Shown: positions 23,347 through 34,116 of the stretch, in pieces
Layout of the letters: each line of letters begins with the position of its first letter
Position numbering within the stretch: the first letter of the stretch is position 1
Source: Chrysopilus asiliformis
Lineage: Eukaryota; Arthropoda; Insecta; Diptera; Rhagionidae
Direction of reading: 5' to 3'
Length of the DNA: 64,000 nt
Assembly: GCA_964034945.1 (NCBI GenBank)
Contig: OZ035961.1
Span: 29,117,684 to 29,181,683, forward strand
Position numbers and translations under genes: made by a program
The notes under the pieces: generated by a model
Seen by the model: only the letters and a program-made list of their open reading frames with translations
Database searches by the model: none
Told to the model about the DNA's origin: nothing

Positions 23347-23524
23347 TATAGAATTTCTATTTCCGTTGATGTCCTGTTTCAGGTAGCCTCGAATCCCCCC
23401 TCCCCCTAATCTTTACTTCTTTTCCCGGATCGACCCAAAAAATATGATCAAAGTAGTAGGTATTATTTAAATCTGATGCCAAAAAGGAATGCGAAAAAGC
23501 TAAACTTTTTTGGGTCTGAAAAGG

Positions 23525-23700
23525 CAATAAGTAGCGTGATGTACTTTCTGGACTACCGTTAGATTCCTAAGGCTTGTGATTCGAATCTAGGGAAACGCAA
23601 CCTTGGCACAGAAAACTTCGTTTTTGCCTAGGGCAAGTATTAGATCTGGTCCTGTGTTAGATAGGAGTTAATTAGCACCCTTTTTTGTTTTTTATTCAAC
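23525..23700 (+). repeat. Possible tRNA-derived SINE fragment
   Basis: An A-box-like TAGCGTGATGTAC (23532-23544) is followed about 35 nt later by a B-box-like GATTCGAATCT (23578-23588), then unrelated sequence ending in a T run near 23683. That is the layout of an internal RNA polymerase III promoter in a tRNA-derived SINE. I do not see a complete cloverleaf. No second copy was noticed in the window. Confidence 0.35.
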
Positions 23701-24344
23701 CAAGCTTGTGAAAAGCTCTTCAGTAGTAATTCTACACCATTTTTTACAAAAAATATCATTTTTATACTTCTTTTTTTTACAAAAAATTTTTTTTTGTGTA
23801 TTTTATATTTTGAAACCTATTATAATACTTTTTTTTCAATTCTATCATTAACGACATAAATGTTTTAATTATTTTTCAGGAACTGGCAATTATAAAGAGA
23901 ATGATTTTTGAAAACAAAAACACCATTTGGACAAACCCCAAAAAAGAAATAATTCGAAAATCCTACTACGAAAATAATTTTGGTTTTAAAACCATGACTT
24001 GAAAAACATTTTTCCCGAGTGAAAAATTTAAATAATAAATCAATTGAAAATTAGCTGTTATGTAAGGAATAATAAAAATGTTAGTGTTAGTTGTAAGATA
24101 AAATAGTAAAGCAATAAATTTAGTAAAAGTTCAAAGTGTGTGTTTTTTTTCAGAAAAAATTTGAATCGTGCAAACTATGTTACGAGATAAAATAAATAAC
24201 CTAATAAGTGTGAGAAACTGCAAAAAATAATACATATTCAATCAAGGGTGAAAAATAAACATCTAACAATAAAAGGGATAAAATAAAATAGAAATTCTTT
24301 GACTTTGGTGAATTTTTCCATTCAATAAGAACGGAAAACTACGG
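23701..24344. other. AT-rich DNA upstream of the candidate exon
   Basis: No open frame or repeat recognised. It could hold the promoter of the downstream exon, but I cannot point to a specific core element. Confidence 0.4.
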
Positions 24345-24599
24345 CAGTATTCAGCAGACAGCTGAAAAGGACGACGTCAGCGACGATAACGACAGCGACG
24401 ACGGTGGGGGCGGAGAGCACTGTAGGAGGGTGTAGAGCTCGCTACACTACACCAACATCATACAGAGGACATAACCACAGGAAAATGGATTTAAGATTAG
24501 CATTAGTTTTCCGGTTGGCTGTAACTGTTTGTACGTCACTGATATTTTTTACAACACTAGTTTCCGGTCAAATAGATTGGGATGATGATGATGATCCGG
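24345..24599 (+). CDS. Candidate 5' exon of a secreted or membrane protein (start 24485)
   Basis: Within AT-rich DNA this stretch rises sharply in G+C, with (GACGAC)-like 5' UTR sequence. The first ATG in a good context (GGAAAATGG) is at 24485. It encodes a basic start (MDLRLALVFR), a hydrophobic core to about residue 26 and a likely cleavage after VSG, then QIDWDDDDDPG: a signal peptide followed by a short acidic stretch. The exon would end at 24599 at the donor GG|GTGAGT, giving a phase-1 intron, common after signal-peptide exons of extracellular proteins. The open frame continues past the donor to 24685 only as hydrophobic low-complexity sequence, which I take as intron read-through. Product unknown, and no downstream exon was found in the window. 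Coding status rests on composition, signal peptide and donor together. Confidence 0.5.
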
Positions 24600-25417
24600 G
24601 TGAGTTTATTTTTATTATTATCACAATGTTGGCTTTTATACTCGTCATCTTTCTATCTATTTACTATATCGAAACATATTTGTAATATAAACCAATACAC
24701 ACGAGTGTGTATATCGAAGGATGAAAAACTTAATAAATATAACTTGATGTGAATATGATCCCGGTATTGACTTGTCATATATGTGAAAATCTTTATATAC
24801 AACTATATAATATGAGAGACATAGATGACATTATAAGAAAATACAATTTTATGTAGAGAAAACATGTCACATAATATTTCTGGCCTGTCTAATGGTCACA
24901 ATATTATTCGAAGATTGCCCTTTGGCGTGTTTCTGATAGATTCTATGTATATCCCTAACCCTCATGATTCCATTCGCTTCCTTTTATTATCATTATTATT
25001 ATTTTATTTTCCTATTGATAACTTGATGATGGAAACCATAGGTTTTTGTTACTGATATGATAATGGGCTATCACCATAAAAATTTAAAAAAAAAACACAC
25101 AAATAAAAACGAAACACCGATGAAAATATGAAATGATTTATGCATTGTCCAATATCTTTTCGATATCTATGTATATTTAGTTGACCCTAAATTTTCGGTC
25201 TATATTTTACATTAATTTCCTTAGAAGGTTGCTTTTAACATTTCGAGCATGGTGCAATTTGCCACGCGATTTTGTGAGAATCTGGAAAATCACTTTAGTT
25301 GACATCGTAAGATAGCGAGAATTATTTAAATTGATTTAATTTGAGTGAAAATATTTATTTAAAAAAAAATTAAATTGCGGTTAGCCTACTGAAACCGTGG
25401 GAATTAAATAATTCAAA
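24600..25417 (+). other. Putative intron, AT-rich
   Basis: Starts with the GTGAGT donor of the candidate exon. No further exon signal was recognised here or later in the window, so an intron would have to be long or the exon call wrong. Confidence 0.35.
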
Positions 25418-26446
25418 TCTATATATATAAAATCGTTTAACCTGATTGACTGACTGATTAACTGACTGATTGACTGACTGATTGACTGACTGATTGACTG
25501 CCTAATTGACTGACTGATTGACTGTCTGCTTGGCTGACTGATTGACTGACTGATTGACTGACTGATTGACTGACTGATTGACTGACTGATTGACTGACTG
25601 ATTGACTGACTGATTGACTGACTGATTGACTGACTGATTGACTGACTGATTGACTGACTGATTGACTGACTGATTGACTGACTGATTGATTGACTGACTG
25701 ATTGACTGACTGATTGACTGACTGATTGACTGACTGATTGACTGACTGATTGACTGACTGAACTGACTGACTGATTGACTGACTGATTGACTGACTGATT
25801 GACTGACTGATTGACTGACTGATTGACTGACTGATTGACTGACTGATTGACTGACTGATTGACTGACTGATTGACTGACTGATTGACTGACTGATTGACT
25901 GACTGATTGACTTACTGATTGACTGACTGATTGACTGACTGATTAACTGACTGGTTGACTGACGGATTGACTGACTGACTCATCAACGCCCAGCCCAAAC
26001 CCCTGAAGCTAGAAACTTGTAACTTTCACAGTATGTCCCAACCAACACGTAGGCGCTCACGCGGGGTTTTCTGAAATTTTACCGCTAAGGCTGAAAACGG
26101 GTGGTAAAGGGGGTTTGGGTGCTTTTGAATCGTGATTTTCGCCATAAATCCTGCTCAATATGAGGCTGAAAACTTTCACTTCGGGGCCGCTGATCACGAA
26201 TCCGGTGTGATTGTAGAAATTAGAGACGGAAGGTCCTGTAAGGATAATGCGAATATCCTTTCCCGTTTTTCCTGGGAAAAATTGACATTAGGCGGTTTTC
26301 GGGGTCGCCGGCCACGAATCTGGTGTTAGACTAATTCGCAATGGAGAGTCCTGCAAGGAAAAGGTTTTTAAGTTCTTTCCGGTTTTTTTGGTATTCTAAA
26401 ACTTATACAAAAAACTTAACCCGGCAACGACGGGTATGCAAGCTAG
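25418..26446 (+). mobile_element. Non-autonomous Helitron, copy H3, with expanded satellite
   Basis: Starts TCTATATATATAAAATCG after an A, and ends with a small hairpin CCCGGCAACGACGGG, then GTATGCAAG and CTAG followed by T. These are the TC start, 3' hairpin, CTRR end and A|T target of Helitrons. It contains the GGAAGGTCCTGTAAGGATAA block seen in H2 and P2. About half of the 1029 bp is a 12-bp tandem array. No Rep/helicase coding sequence, so movement would need a partner element. Confidence 0.8.
25444..25978 (+). repeat. 12-bp tandem array (TGACTGACTGAT)n
   Basis: Roughly 44 head-to-tail copies of TGACTGACTGAT, nearly homogeneous in the centre, with variants (TGATTAACTGAC, TGCCTAATTGAC, CTTGGCTGAC) mostly at the edges. 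It occupies the place where other Helitron copies have a short GTCTGTCTGTT tract, so it probably grew from that tract. Confidence 0.9.
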
Positions 26447-27339
26447 TTTTACATAAGTTGGTACGCTTCGTTTGGTGCAAACGGCACTAAGAGTTTTTCA
26501 TTGGGAAAATTATACTAATTCCAAGTGCCGGAAAAAAGGTTCCCAATGGAACCGAATTTCAAGTGCCGCACGCAGATTATAACCTAAAATGCAATTTTAT
26601 GTGATGTAAAATTCATTAAAATTTAATGAAATATTTGATATTTTCTTTAGCGACTTAAATTTTATTTTTTGAAAGAAACAGCAAAAAATCCATGTAGTTT
26701 TAATAATTTCAAGAAAAATTGAGACATCCGGGACTATTAAAATAATCGACTTTAATTTGAAGATGTTTTTCATTAAAAAATACAAAAGTTCTGCTAATTT
26801 TTTTTTGCTAATTTCATGTCTTTAACTAAAAATTAACCGAAAAACCGGACAGAAAAATAAACACATAAATATGTGGTTTATTTTCAAAAGCCTTATCCCT
26901 AGGGGAATTCCCCCTATATTTCGTGACATACCCAAATATGTGTCCTTTTGTGATCCCTTAATCTCATTTTCCTGCTTTTTGGCGGTATTCCTTTAGCAAA
27001 CCCGGTTTATGCTCTTTCTCTTTCAAATGATATTCGCACCCTTCTTGTCGAATTTAACTAATGATTACTTAATAAAAATATCTGGAAAGGTTGACCTCTA
27101 CTCTAAGTGTTAAACGTTTCTACTAGAGATGGGCAAAATCGTTCAATTTGATGATTCTTTCAGAACGAATTGTTGTTTTTAAATGAACGAAAAAAAAAAT
27201 CGTTAATTTTGTTCGTTTTTTCATACTACAAACATATGCCAATGCATTCTTCAGGCAAGAAACTAAAATAAGACGTTCCAATGAGATGAAATTCTACGTA
27301 AGATATGTTGAATCGATTTCTACTTTCCTCTTCTATAGA
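26447..27339. other. AT-rich DNA, no gene seen
   Basis: No recognisable repeat or coding sequence. Confidence 0.5.
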
Positions 27340-27870
27340 AGGATTTTAATCATGACGGGGACTGACTCGAGAACGGGGGGCAGGTAGAAACTTTCTGATC
27401 AGTACGAAATCCGTTTCAGGCATAGATATACTAGATCGCTCGATTTGCTGTCTCAAATGGTCCCATTTCAATACAGTTCAGTGAATCAAAACAAGTCAAG
27501 TAAGAGCAAGATAACCGTATGAAAATAAATATAGTCCTCTCGTTTAAACCGTGAGCTGTCAAAGGAAAATAGACTTTCGGAATGGTGTTGGCGCCTAAAG
27601 TTATTTGTTTGCGCCTAAAGTTAGTCTCAAACTTGTGAAATTTGAATTTCGCGGCAAACTAAATTTGAATTTCGCGACCTTATACAGTGCAGTGGATGCG
27701 TTCATGTACGATAAAGTGGGAAATACTTTTGGGACAATTTTTCAGCAGAGCTTTGTATGGTGACAGTTGTTCTATGTTATATAGTTCTGTGGTTTCAGGC
27801 AAAATTATCAGAATATCCGTGCATCTGTCTATCGGTCTGTCCATTTTGCGTATCTTAAATAAATTCAGCT
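27340..27870 (-). repeat. Z-family repeat, copy Z3, interrupted by a 370-bp insertion
   Basis: Reverse complement of Z in two pieces: 27340-27422 (GACGGGGACTGACTCGAG, CTTTCTGATCAGTACGAAAT) and 27793-27870 (AGGCAAAATTAT, CCGTGCATCTGTCTATCGG). The 9-nt sequence TTTCAGGCA occurs on both sides of the gap (27414-27422 and 27793-27801) but once in intact Z, as a target-site duplication would. The insert 27423-27792 has no obvious terminal inverted repeats or coding region. Confidence 0.6.
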
Positions 27871-27884
27871 TTGCGTTGGAAATC

Positions 27885-28110
27885 GGTATTATCACTAAAA
27901 TAGTTACTTCCAATTACAAAATAGTTAATTTCAATTGAAAAAATAGTCAATTTAACTACAAAATAGAAACTTTTACTACTGAATAGTTAAATTTCATATC
28001 AAAATTGTCGGTTTGAATATATTTATAGTTGAAATTAACTATTTTATTTAGTAATAGTCACGATTCCATATTATAAAATAGTAAAATTTACTATCTTTTC
28101 TCTGTGTGGA
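27885..28110. repeat. Possible foldback repeat with AAATAGTTAATTTCA arms
   Basis: CAAAATAGTTAATTTCAATT near 27917 and GTTGAAATTAACTATTTTA near 28030 are inverted copies, with further AAAATAGT phrases on both sides and a TTTTCTCTGTGTG end at about 28097. Limits are not defined. Confidence 0.35.
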
Positions 28111-30589
28111 TCACAACTGATATTTTTAAATAAGCGAACTCATACTTTAGACGTAACATAGATGGGCACTAATATTATTCCGCCCCATGTTGGAGATATT
28201 ATAGTCATTGAAAACCCTTGCGAACTAAAGGGTGTTTTTTTTTAGAGTGATAGAACTTTCGACCGACAGTACTGCACTATTTTACCTGTCACCGAAAATC
28301 AATATCTTTTATCGTTATCGAGATATTTCAGATTTTGTAAAATAAAAATTCGTGTTTTTTTATTCAAAACTGATATTTTCTTCGTCTGGCTATAGTGTAA
28401 ATTGTTCACAAACGTAGATTTTGTATAAAAAAGTGGTAATTAGTAGTGAAATAATCTTCCCTGAACTATCAACTTTAACTGATATGACGTCAAAGAGAAA
28501 TATAATTGTTAGTTGCAAAAGTTTTAGACTTTTGAAATGTTCCAAAAAAAGCATTCCTTTTTCGTTTATAGAATCATCAGTGGTCATTTATAAAAAATTT
28601 ACATGATAAATGGCACAAATATTTACGTATGAATGTGATTTTAGTTGAGTGTAACATACAAGTATATTTATACGAGTAGTTAGCCCTTCGTTTTGAACTT
28701 ATGTATTAAAAAATCTAAAGAAAAATGAATGGATAGCCTTGTGTAGAAGAAAACCATCAACAATAGAATGGCAGAAATTAATGTTTTGATTTTCCGGTAG
28801 TTGAATTCCCAAAAACAAATTTGCATGTCCTTTCATATTCTTGATGTTGGCTGGCATCATGTCTTGAATGGATAAACCAGAAGTAGTGTAGACATCAGTG
28901 GCATCAGCATCAGCATCATCATCAACATCATTCCAGAATCAAAAGCTTTTACTATAACTAGAATAAGAATCATTGGAAATAGTACTACGAGGAGGTATGT
29001 AGTATATAGTGTTAGCATTCAACCGACCCATAGAGAATCATCGTCGTTTTAAACACATCCTCAAGGGGTTACACTTCAATTTGCTCTTCTTCTATTCATC
29101 CAAAGAGAAGTGGAAGGATCTTTTCCTTAGTTTTCCCAGGATTTTTATTTTTTTTCTTCTTCTATTTTCTTAACATTTCATATATATATATATATATATA
29201 CGAGTAAGCGTATATTTATATAAAGTTTTCGTTAACAATGGGCAACGGCGTGGAACAATGGAAAGCCATCTTTTTGCATATGACAGAATTGTATGTTTTA
29301 ATGGTGACTTTCTCCTCACACTTTTTTTTTATTATTTCGCTATTTTTTTCCCATGGCCCTTTATATTATTCTATAGTTGCTGTTGATGATATTATCGTCA
29401 TCGTCGTTGTTGTTGTTGGTGGTGGTGGTGATGTTGATGTTTAGATACTTGTTCATCCCTTAACATGTTTAGAGCCCCTCACAATTCTTATGTTGTTTTA
29501 TGTCTCTATTTAAATATTTGCCTATTTTGTTTGAACTCACACTTGTCGTATTTTGTAACACATTTTCTTTTTGCACTTCAATACATCCCAAGTGTTTGCA
29601 GTTATGTAAAATGCAAAATAAACAGAAATGTTTGACTGTTTCACAAAAGAATGGTTTTAAATTTCGTTTCTCTCTCATATGTACTGGGATTCAATTTTAT
29701 TTACATACATACTCGTATATATATGTATATAATATATCATATTTGATTTTTGCACATAGTAATACTTTTTTCATCGAGTTTCAGAGACAATAAATGAAAT
29801 ATATTCTCTAATGTTCCACAGCTTATATAGCTCTGCTTTTTGTTGCTATTTGATTTGTGTGTTTTAACGGGTATTTATAGAATACGGGGAAATCAAGTCG
29901 GGATGTTATTTGATATTGAACTTCATTGCGTTGAAAATTGTCATCGTCGAATGTGACATGGTGTGAGTTTTTCTTTCTATTTGGTCTCGAATTACACAGA
30001 ATTCACTGTAATCTTTTTGATTAGAAGACATTTGCTAGGATTACATCGTGTTACTAGGATTAAAAGTCTTTGATTATGGTTGTTAGATAATCTACTTAGC
30101 TTGACTGCCGTAGAAATCTGAAATAGTTCAATTCTGTGACATGTTTTTCCACGTCAAATGAAAGCGGATGTCATAGACTAAGAATAATTTGTCCCACATG
30201 ATTCGTGAAGTCGCAGTTTTTGTGATTTTGAAGTGATGTGAAAACTGTTCACTTTTTATATGTGCGAACAAGGTTTCCAATAACTTAAAGGTACTTTTTT
30301 TTACCATTTTTTTACCTGTAGAAAAAGTATGTCGGTCGAGAAATTACAAAGAAGATTTTTTTACACTCAGCATGATGAAAAAGTCACCTTTAAATGTGGG
30401 AAATTAGCAATAGCGTTTTTGTAATTAGTGATGCACAGATTTATTATTATTATAAGATCATCCATCATTTTTGCCTTGATTTACCTCTCACACAATAGTT
30501 CTTGAAATAATTTACATGTGACATAGGGTCAAAGTGTATAAAAACAAAAACCACAACAAAAAAAAATTAGGATAATTGAAAAACACAGA
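28111..30589. other. AT-rich DNA with simple repeats, no gene seen
   Basis: Holds ATC-rich trinucleotide runs at 28900-28935 and 29390-29435, an (AT)n run at 29180-29200, and one copy of a 51-nt dispersed sequence (28826-28876). Open frames here are short and low in complexity. Confidence 0.5.
28826..28876 (+). repeat. 51-nt dispersed direct repeat, copy 1
   Basis: Matches 31578-31628 at 48 of 51 positions; cores CTGGCATCATGTCTTGAATG and TGTCCTTTCA. Flanks are unrelated. Confidence 0.75.
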
Positions 30590-30862
30590 TCATATTTCCG
30601 TACCTCGGAGGTATAGAATACTATATCACATTTCCCTAACTTTACCGGAGAGCAATTTGAACAAGTCCAGTTTTATTTAAAATTCGCCTAAATAAAAGAG
30701 AACTTGATGTTATTTTAAAAGCATGTAAATCCTCTTACAATTGGTCTTGGACAGAGTGTTCTATACCTCCGGGCAAAGCAAAAACATTTAAATACGAATG
30801 TGTGAAAAATTGACATACAAAATGGTTTTAGTGTTCTATACCTCCGAGGTACAGATATGTAC
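30590..30862. mobile_element. MITE with GTACCTCGGAGGTATAGAA inverted ends
   Basis: Left GTACCTCGGAGGTATAGAA (from 30600) and right TTCTATACCTCCGAGGTAC (ending about 30852) are perfect inverted copies, with weaker matches (CATAT) outside. A third partial copy, TTCTATACCTCCGGGC, lies inside at about 30760. No coding sequence. Target duplication not resolved. Confidence 0.6.
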
Positions 30863-31720
30863 GACTGGAAATTTTGCTAGCATGATAAAAGGGGGTGGAA
30901 TAGTTTTAATTTTTGTTTTTAATTATTCTTGTTGAAAATTATGGGTATTTGGTTTCTTAATAGGCCTAGCACACCTAAGAATAAATTGTCTTAAAATTGT
31001 ACAAATGCGAAAAATAGATACAAATATTCGAGAGGCAGAGAAAGTGCAATTGCCACGAAAAATACACAAAAAGTTTGCCAGAGAAAAATGTATTGTATTT
31101 CTTCTGCTTACACAAATCCATGGAAAAGTTGTGCGGAAAACATTTTTCGACCAAAGGGCGCTGAATTTTTTGTTTTATGTGTCAAGGTAGAATATATTCT
31201 TTAATTAAAAGGTTCTCAGTATTTTAATGCTTTGTCCATTTTGAAGTCTTGCCTGCCCATTACACGTAGGTGTTAAAAAAACACGTTAACTGATTTTTTA
31301 ACAACTTAAAAAAGTGGCCCTATCCCCTCAAACCTCCTCCTCTGCTAGTTTCTACATTATTGCGGATATCGAGTTGAATTTTTTTGTGTTTTGTTCAGAT
31401 TAATTATATGTAAGACTTTTTCGATAACTTCCCTTTTATGCTATCCATTTTAGATCTTGCTCTACTATCTTTTCAGCTTACCGGAAGAAATTTTTCGGAA
31501 ATACTAGCTCGAATTTGTTGTTTTTATTAACAGCCGGTTTTAGTACTTACGAAGGTTATAGCTGCACTGAGATTTTTTGTCCTTTCAGATTTTTGATGTT
31601 GTCTGGCATCATGTCTTGAATGGATAAAACATGCGTGATTGCGGAGTAAATATAGAAAAGAACGAAATCGTGATTTTTATAAGGCCATTTCAAAAATGAT
31701 GGATCGTCTCAATCCCGGAC
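30863..31720. other. AT-rich DNA, no gene seen
   Basis: Contains the second copy of the 51-nt dispersed repeat (31578-31628) and, around 31315-31400, an inverted relative of the 6960-7160 tandem unit. No coding signal. Confidence 0.5.
31578..31628 (+). repeat. 51-nt dispersed direct repeat, copy 2
   Basis: Second copy of the 28826-28876 sequence, three mismatches. Confidence 0.75.
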
Positions 31721-32917
31721 CAGTGTTGTGCCGGTTTTTTACGTAAAGTAATTTACCTAGTTTTTTACGCATAATAAATTACGCGTAAAAAACCTCAATT
31801 TTAAAGTAAAAAACGTAAAAAACGTAAAAAACTGTAAAAAACCTAAAACATTGATGATAAAAAATTTAATAAGTAGCCATTCACTAAATATAGTAATTAT
31901 TCGTAAATAAATCATCTTAGAACAATAAAAAGGTTAATAGTCTTCAGCAAACACAGAAAAGTATTCAAAAGCATTTACAAATTGCACTCTTGAAAGTGAA
32001 AAAGATTTTAAACTCGGAGTTCAAAAACTGTTTATATCCTTTCATTACATTACGCCCGCCTACTCATTTTAACGTTAATTAATGTGAATAATGTGGAGAG
32101 ATTTGCGACATATGGGCTATTTTAAAGAAACATATTTGGACTAGTTCTTGCAGCAACAAGCGTAATTTTAAAGTTTGCATCAAAAAATGGGATTTAAACA
32201 CAAGGAGACTCATTCCGAAGGCCGGAAATTGAAACACAAAATGTATAGCAGAGCCTTGACAAGATCTGAACTTATATTGCAAAACGCCACAAGTTTCCTC
32301 CCGTCTTTCAACAGGATCATTAAAAAAATACAGCTGTAATTACAGTTTTTGAAGTAGAGAGCCTATAATCTAGAGAGTGGACATCCGGACGTACAAAAAT
32401 GGTCGAAAAACTGAAAAACCTTCGCGAAAATTTCGAAAAATTCACTCATTGCCACAAATAGTTACCAAAATAATTACAATCGGTTAATAAAAGCATAATA
32501 TTCATGACTGAAGTGTTTAAAAAAATTAAAAAGTTGTATCCAATTTAAAAAAAGGAAAAAAAAATCAAAAAACTGGAAAAAAGGACAAGAAATTCTAAAA
32601 ACTGGAAAAATTCCATTCAAACTACTGTTCTAATTTAAGTTAATAGACTGTCCTACTTAGTGTCCTACTTACTAGTACAGCCTATTAAGTGCTGATGTCC
32701 ACTCTCTATATTATAGGATCTCTAATCAAATGCTGAGAAAAACTTTTAAACAGAGTGTCATGATTTGTAGGAAATGCGATGTCCCATTTTTTAGATTTTT
32801 TACTATTTTTTACGTTTTTTACGGTTTTTTACGTTTTTTACCAGTTTTTTACGCTTTTTACGTTTTTTACGTGAAAAATGTAAAAAACTGTTTTTTACGC
32901 CATTTTGCCCAACACTG
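31721..32917. mobile_element. Non-autonomous hAT element
   Basis: The left end CAGTGTTGTGCC and the reverse complement of the right end, CAGTGTTGGGCA, are terminal inverted repeats typical of hAT. They are flanked by 8-bp duplications TCCCGGAC (31713-31720) and TCCAGGAC (32918-32925), one mismatch. Both subterminal regions carry dense arrays of ACGTAAAAAAC-type motifs in inverted orientation (31740-31850 and 32795-32900), the sort of sequence hAT transposases bind. There is no transposase frame. It contains a nested TA-flanked MITE at 32357-32722. Confidence 0.85.
32357..32722. mobile_element. TA-flanked MITE nested in the hAT element
   Basis: Inverted ends of about 29 bp with 27 matching: left GAGAGCCTATAATCTAGAG, right (reversed) GAGATCCTATAATATAGAG, both continuing AGTGGACATC. 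TA lies on both sides (32355-32356 and 32723-32724), consistent with Tc1/mariner-type insertion. No coding sequence. Confidence 0.75.
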
Positions 32918-32925
32918 TCCAGGAC

Positions 32926-34116
32926 CAAATGTTCCTGTAAAATTAACTCTAGCTTTGTTAGTTTTGAGAAATCTTGTGCCCAAACTAACACAGAATAAAA
33001 GATAGAAACACATTTTTGCAATAATGCTTCAATCGACTGCTCGGGAAATGTTTTTTTAGGCAAAATTAGGAGGTCGAAATTTTTCGAAATTTTTCATGAA
33101 TACCTTTATAATACTTCGTATAAGAAAGTAATATAAGAATACCCATCACGCTAGTTCGTAGAAACAATTCAAATTTTTCTTGCACTCAAATTTGACAGTA
33201 TTTGAGATTTAAAATAATAAATGTTAAAAGTTAATTTTTTAGTTTTTAGCGCTATTATTTTTATAATTGAGTACTTAACTCCAAAATTAATTAATATTTA
33301 ATAAATTTTACAAAATAGGGATATTATAATAAACTTTCGAGTGCATTTCATTGTATATTTGATTGGAATTAAATTAAAATTCACCGAAATTGTCAACATG
33401 ACGTGTCTTTAACAAACATTGGCTTAAAGCGGATTACTGAAATAATTCATGCTTGAGCATTTTAATTAATTTGTTGCTCACTTTTAACAAAAACAAATTG
33501 CTATAAAATGCAAGCATGAGGGAAAAGGTAAAGATTGACTATCCAAATTTCCCATTTTAATTATGCCGCGCCAAAACGCCTGAAAAGTATGCGATGAGCA
33601 GAAACCAGAATTTATGTAAAATTCTGACTTCCTTTGGATCATTTAGGATGCTGGTTTTAATCCCTCTACCCCAATTATTTATCCTACCCGACGATTTCCG
33701 GACTCGAGAAATAACTTTTATTTTCCATATTCCAGGTGAAATTCTAGGTATGTAAAATGGTTGGAAATTTAATCATTAATCCACCACATACATAGAACAC
33801 CAATTCGTTTTATTCTATATCCTTTGATGCGAATACAGAGTATTGCCATGCATTTGACACGAGAAATCATGCGAAAAGAGTATGCACTTATATTATTTTG
33901 TGATTATGTAAAATTTGATAAAATCACCAGACTGCATTAATTGATATTTTATTTTCAATTCTTTGCGAACAATGTCATGAACTTTTTATTATAGTCTTGA
34001 TCGATATACACACGTATATATATACGAGTAAATATTCCCTCCGTAACGCTTTTGATTTTCGAGTGTAGATTCCGTCCGAACGAACCGAATTCGATGCATC
34101 TGTCGAATATGTGTCT
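32926..34116. other. AT-rich DNA, no gene seen
   Basis: No repeat family or coding signal recognised. Confidence 0.5.

Noticed and set aside
24404..24484. Upstream extension of the candidate exon's frame
   Set aside because: The extension has no ATG; 24404 is GTG. The first ATG in frame is at 24485 and gives a proper signal peptide.
32730..33063. Lys/Arg/Phe-rich frames near 32.8-33.0 kb
   Set aside because: They are produced by the TTTTTTACG subterminal array of the hAT element.
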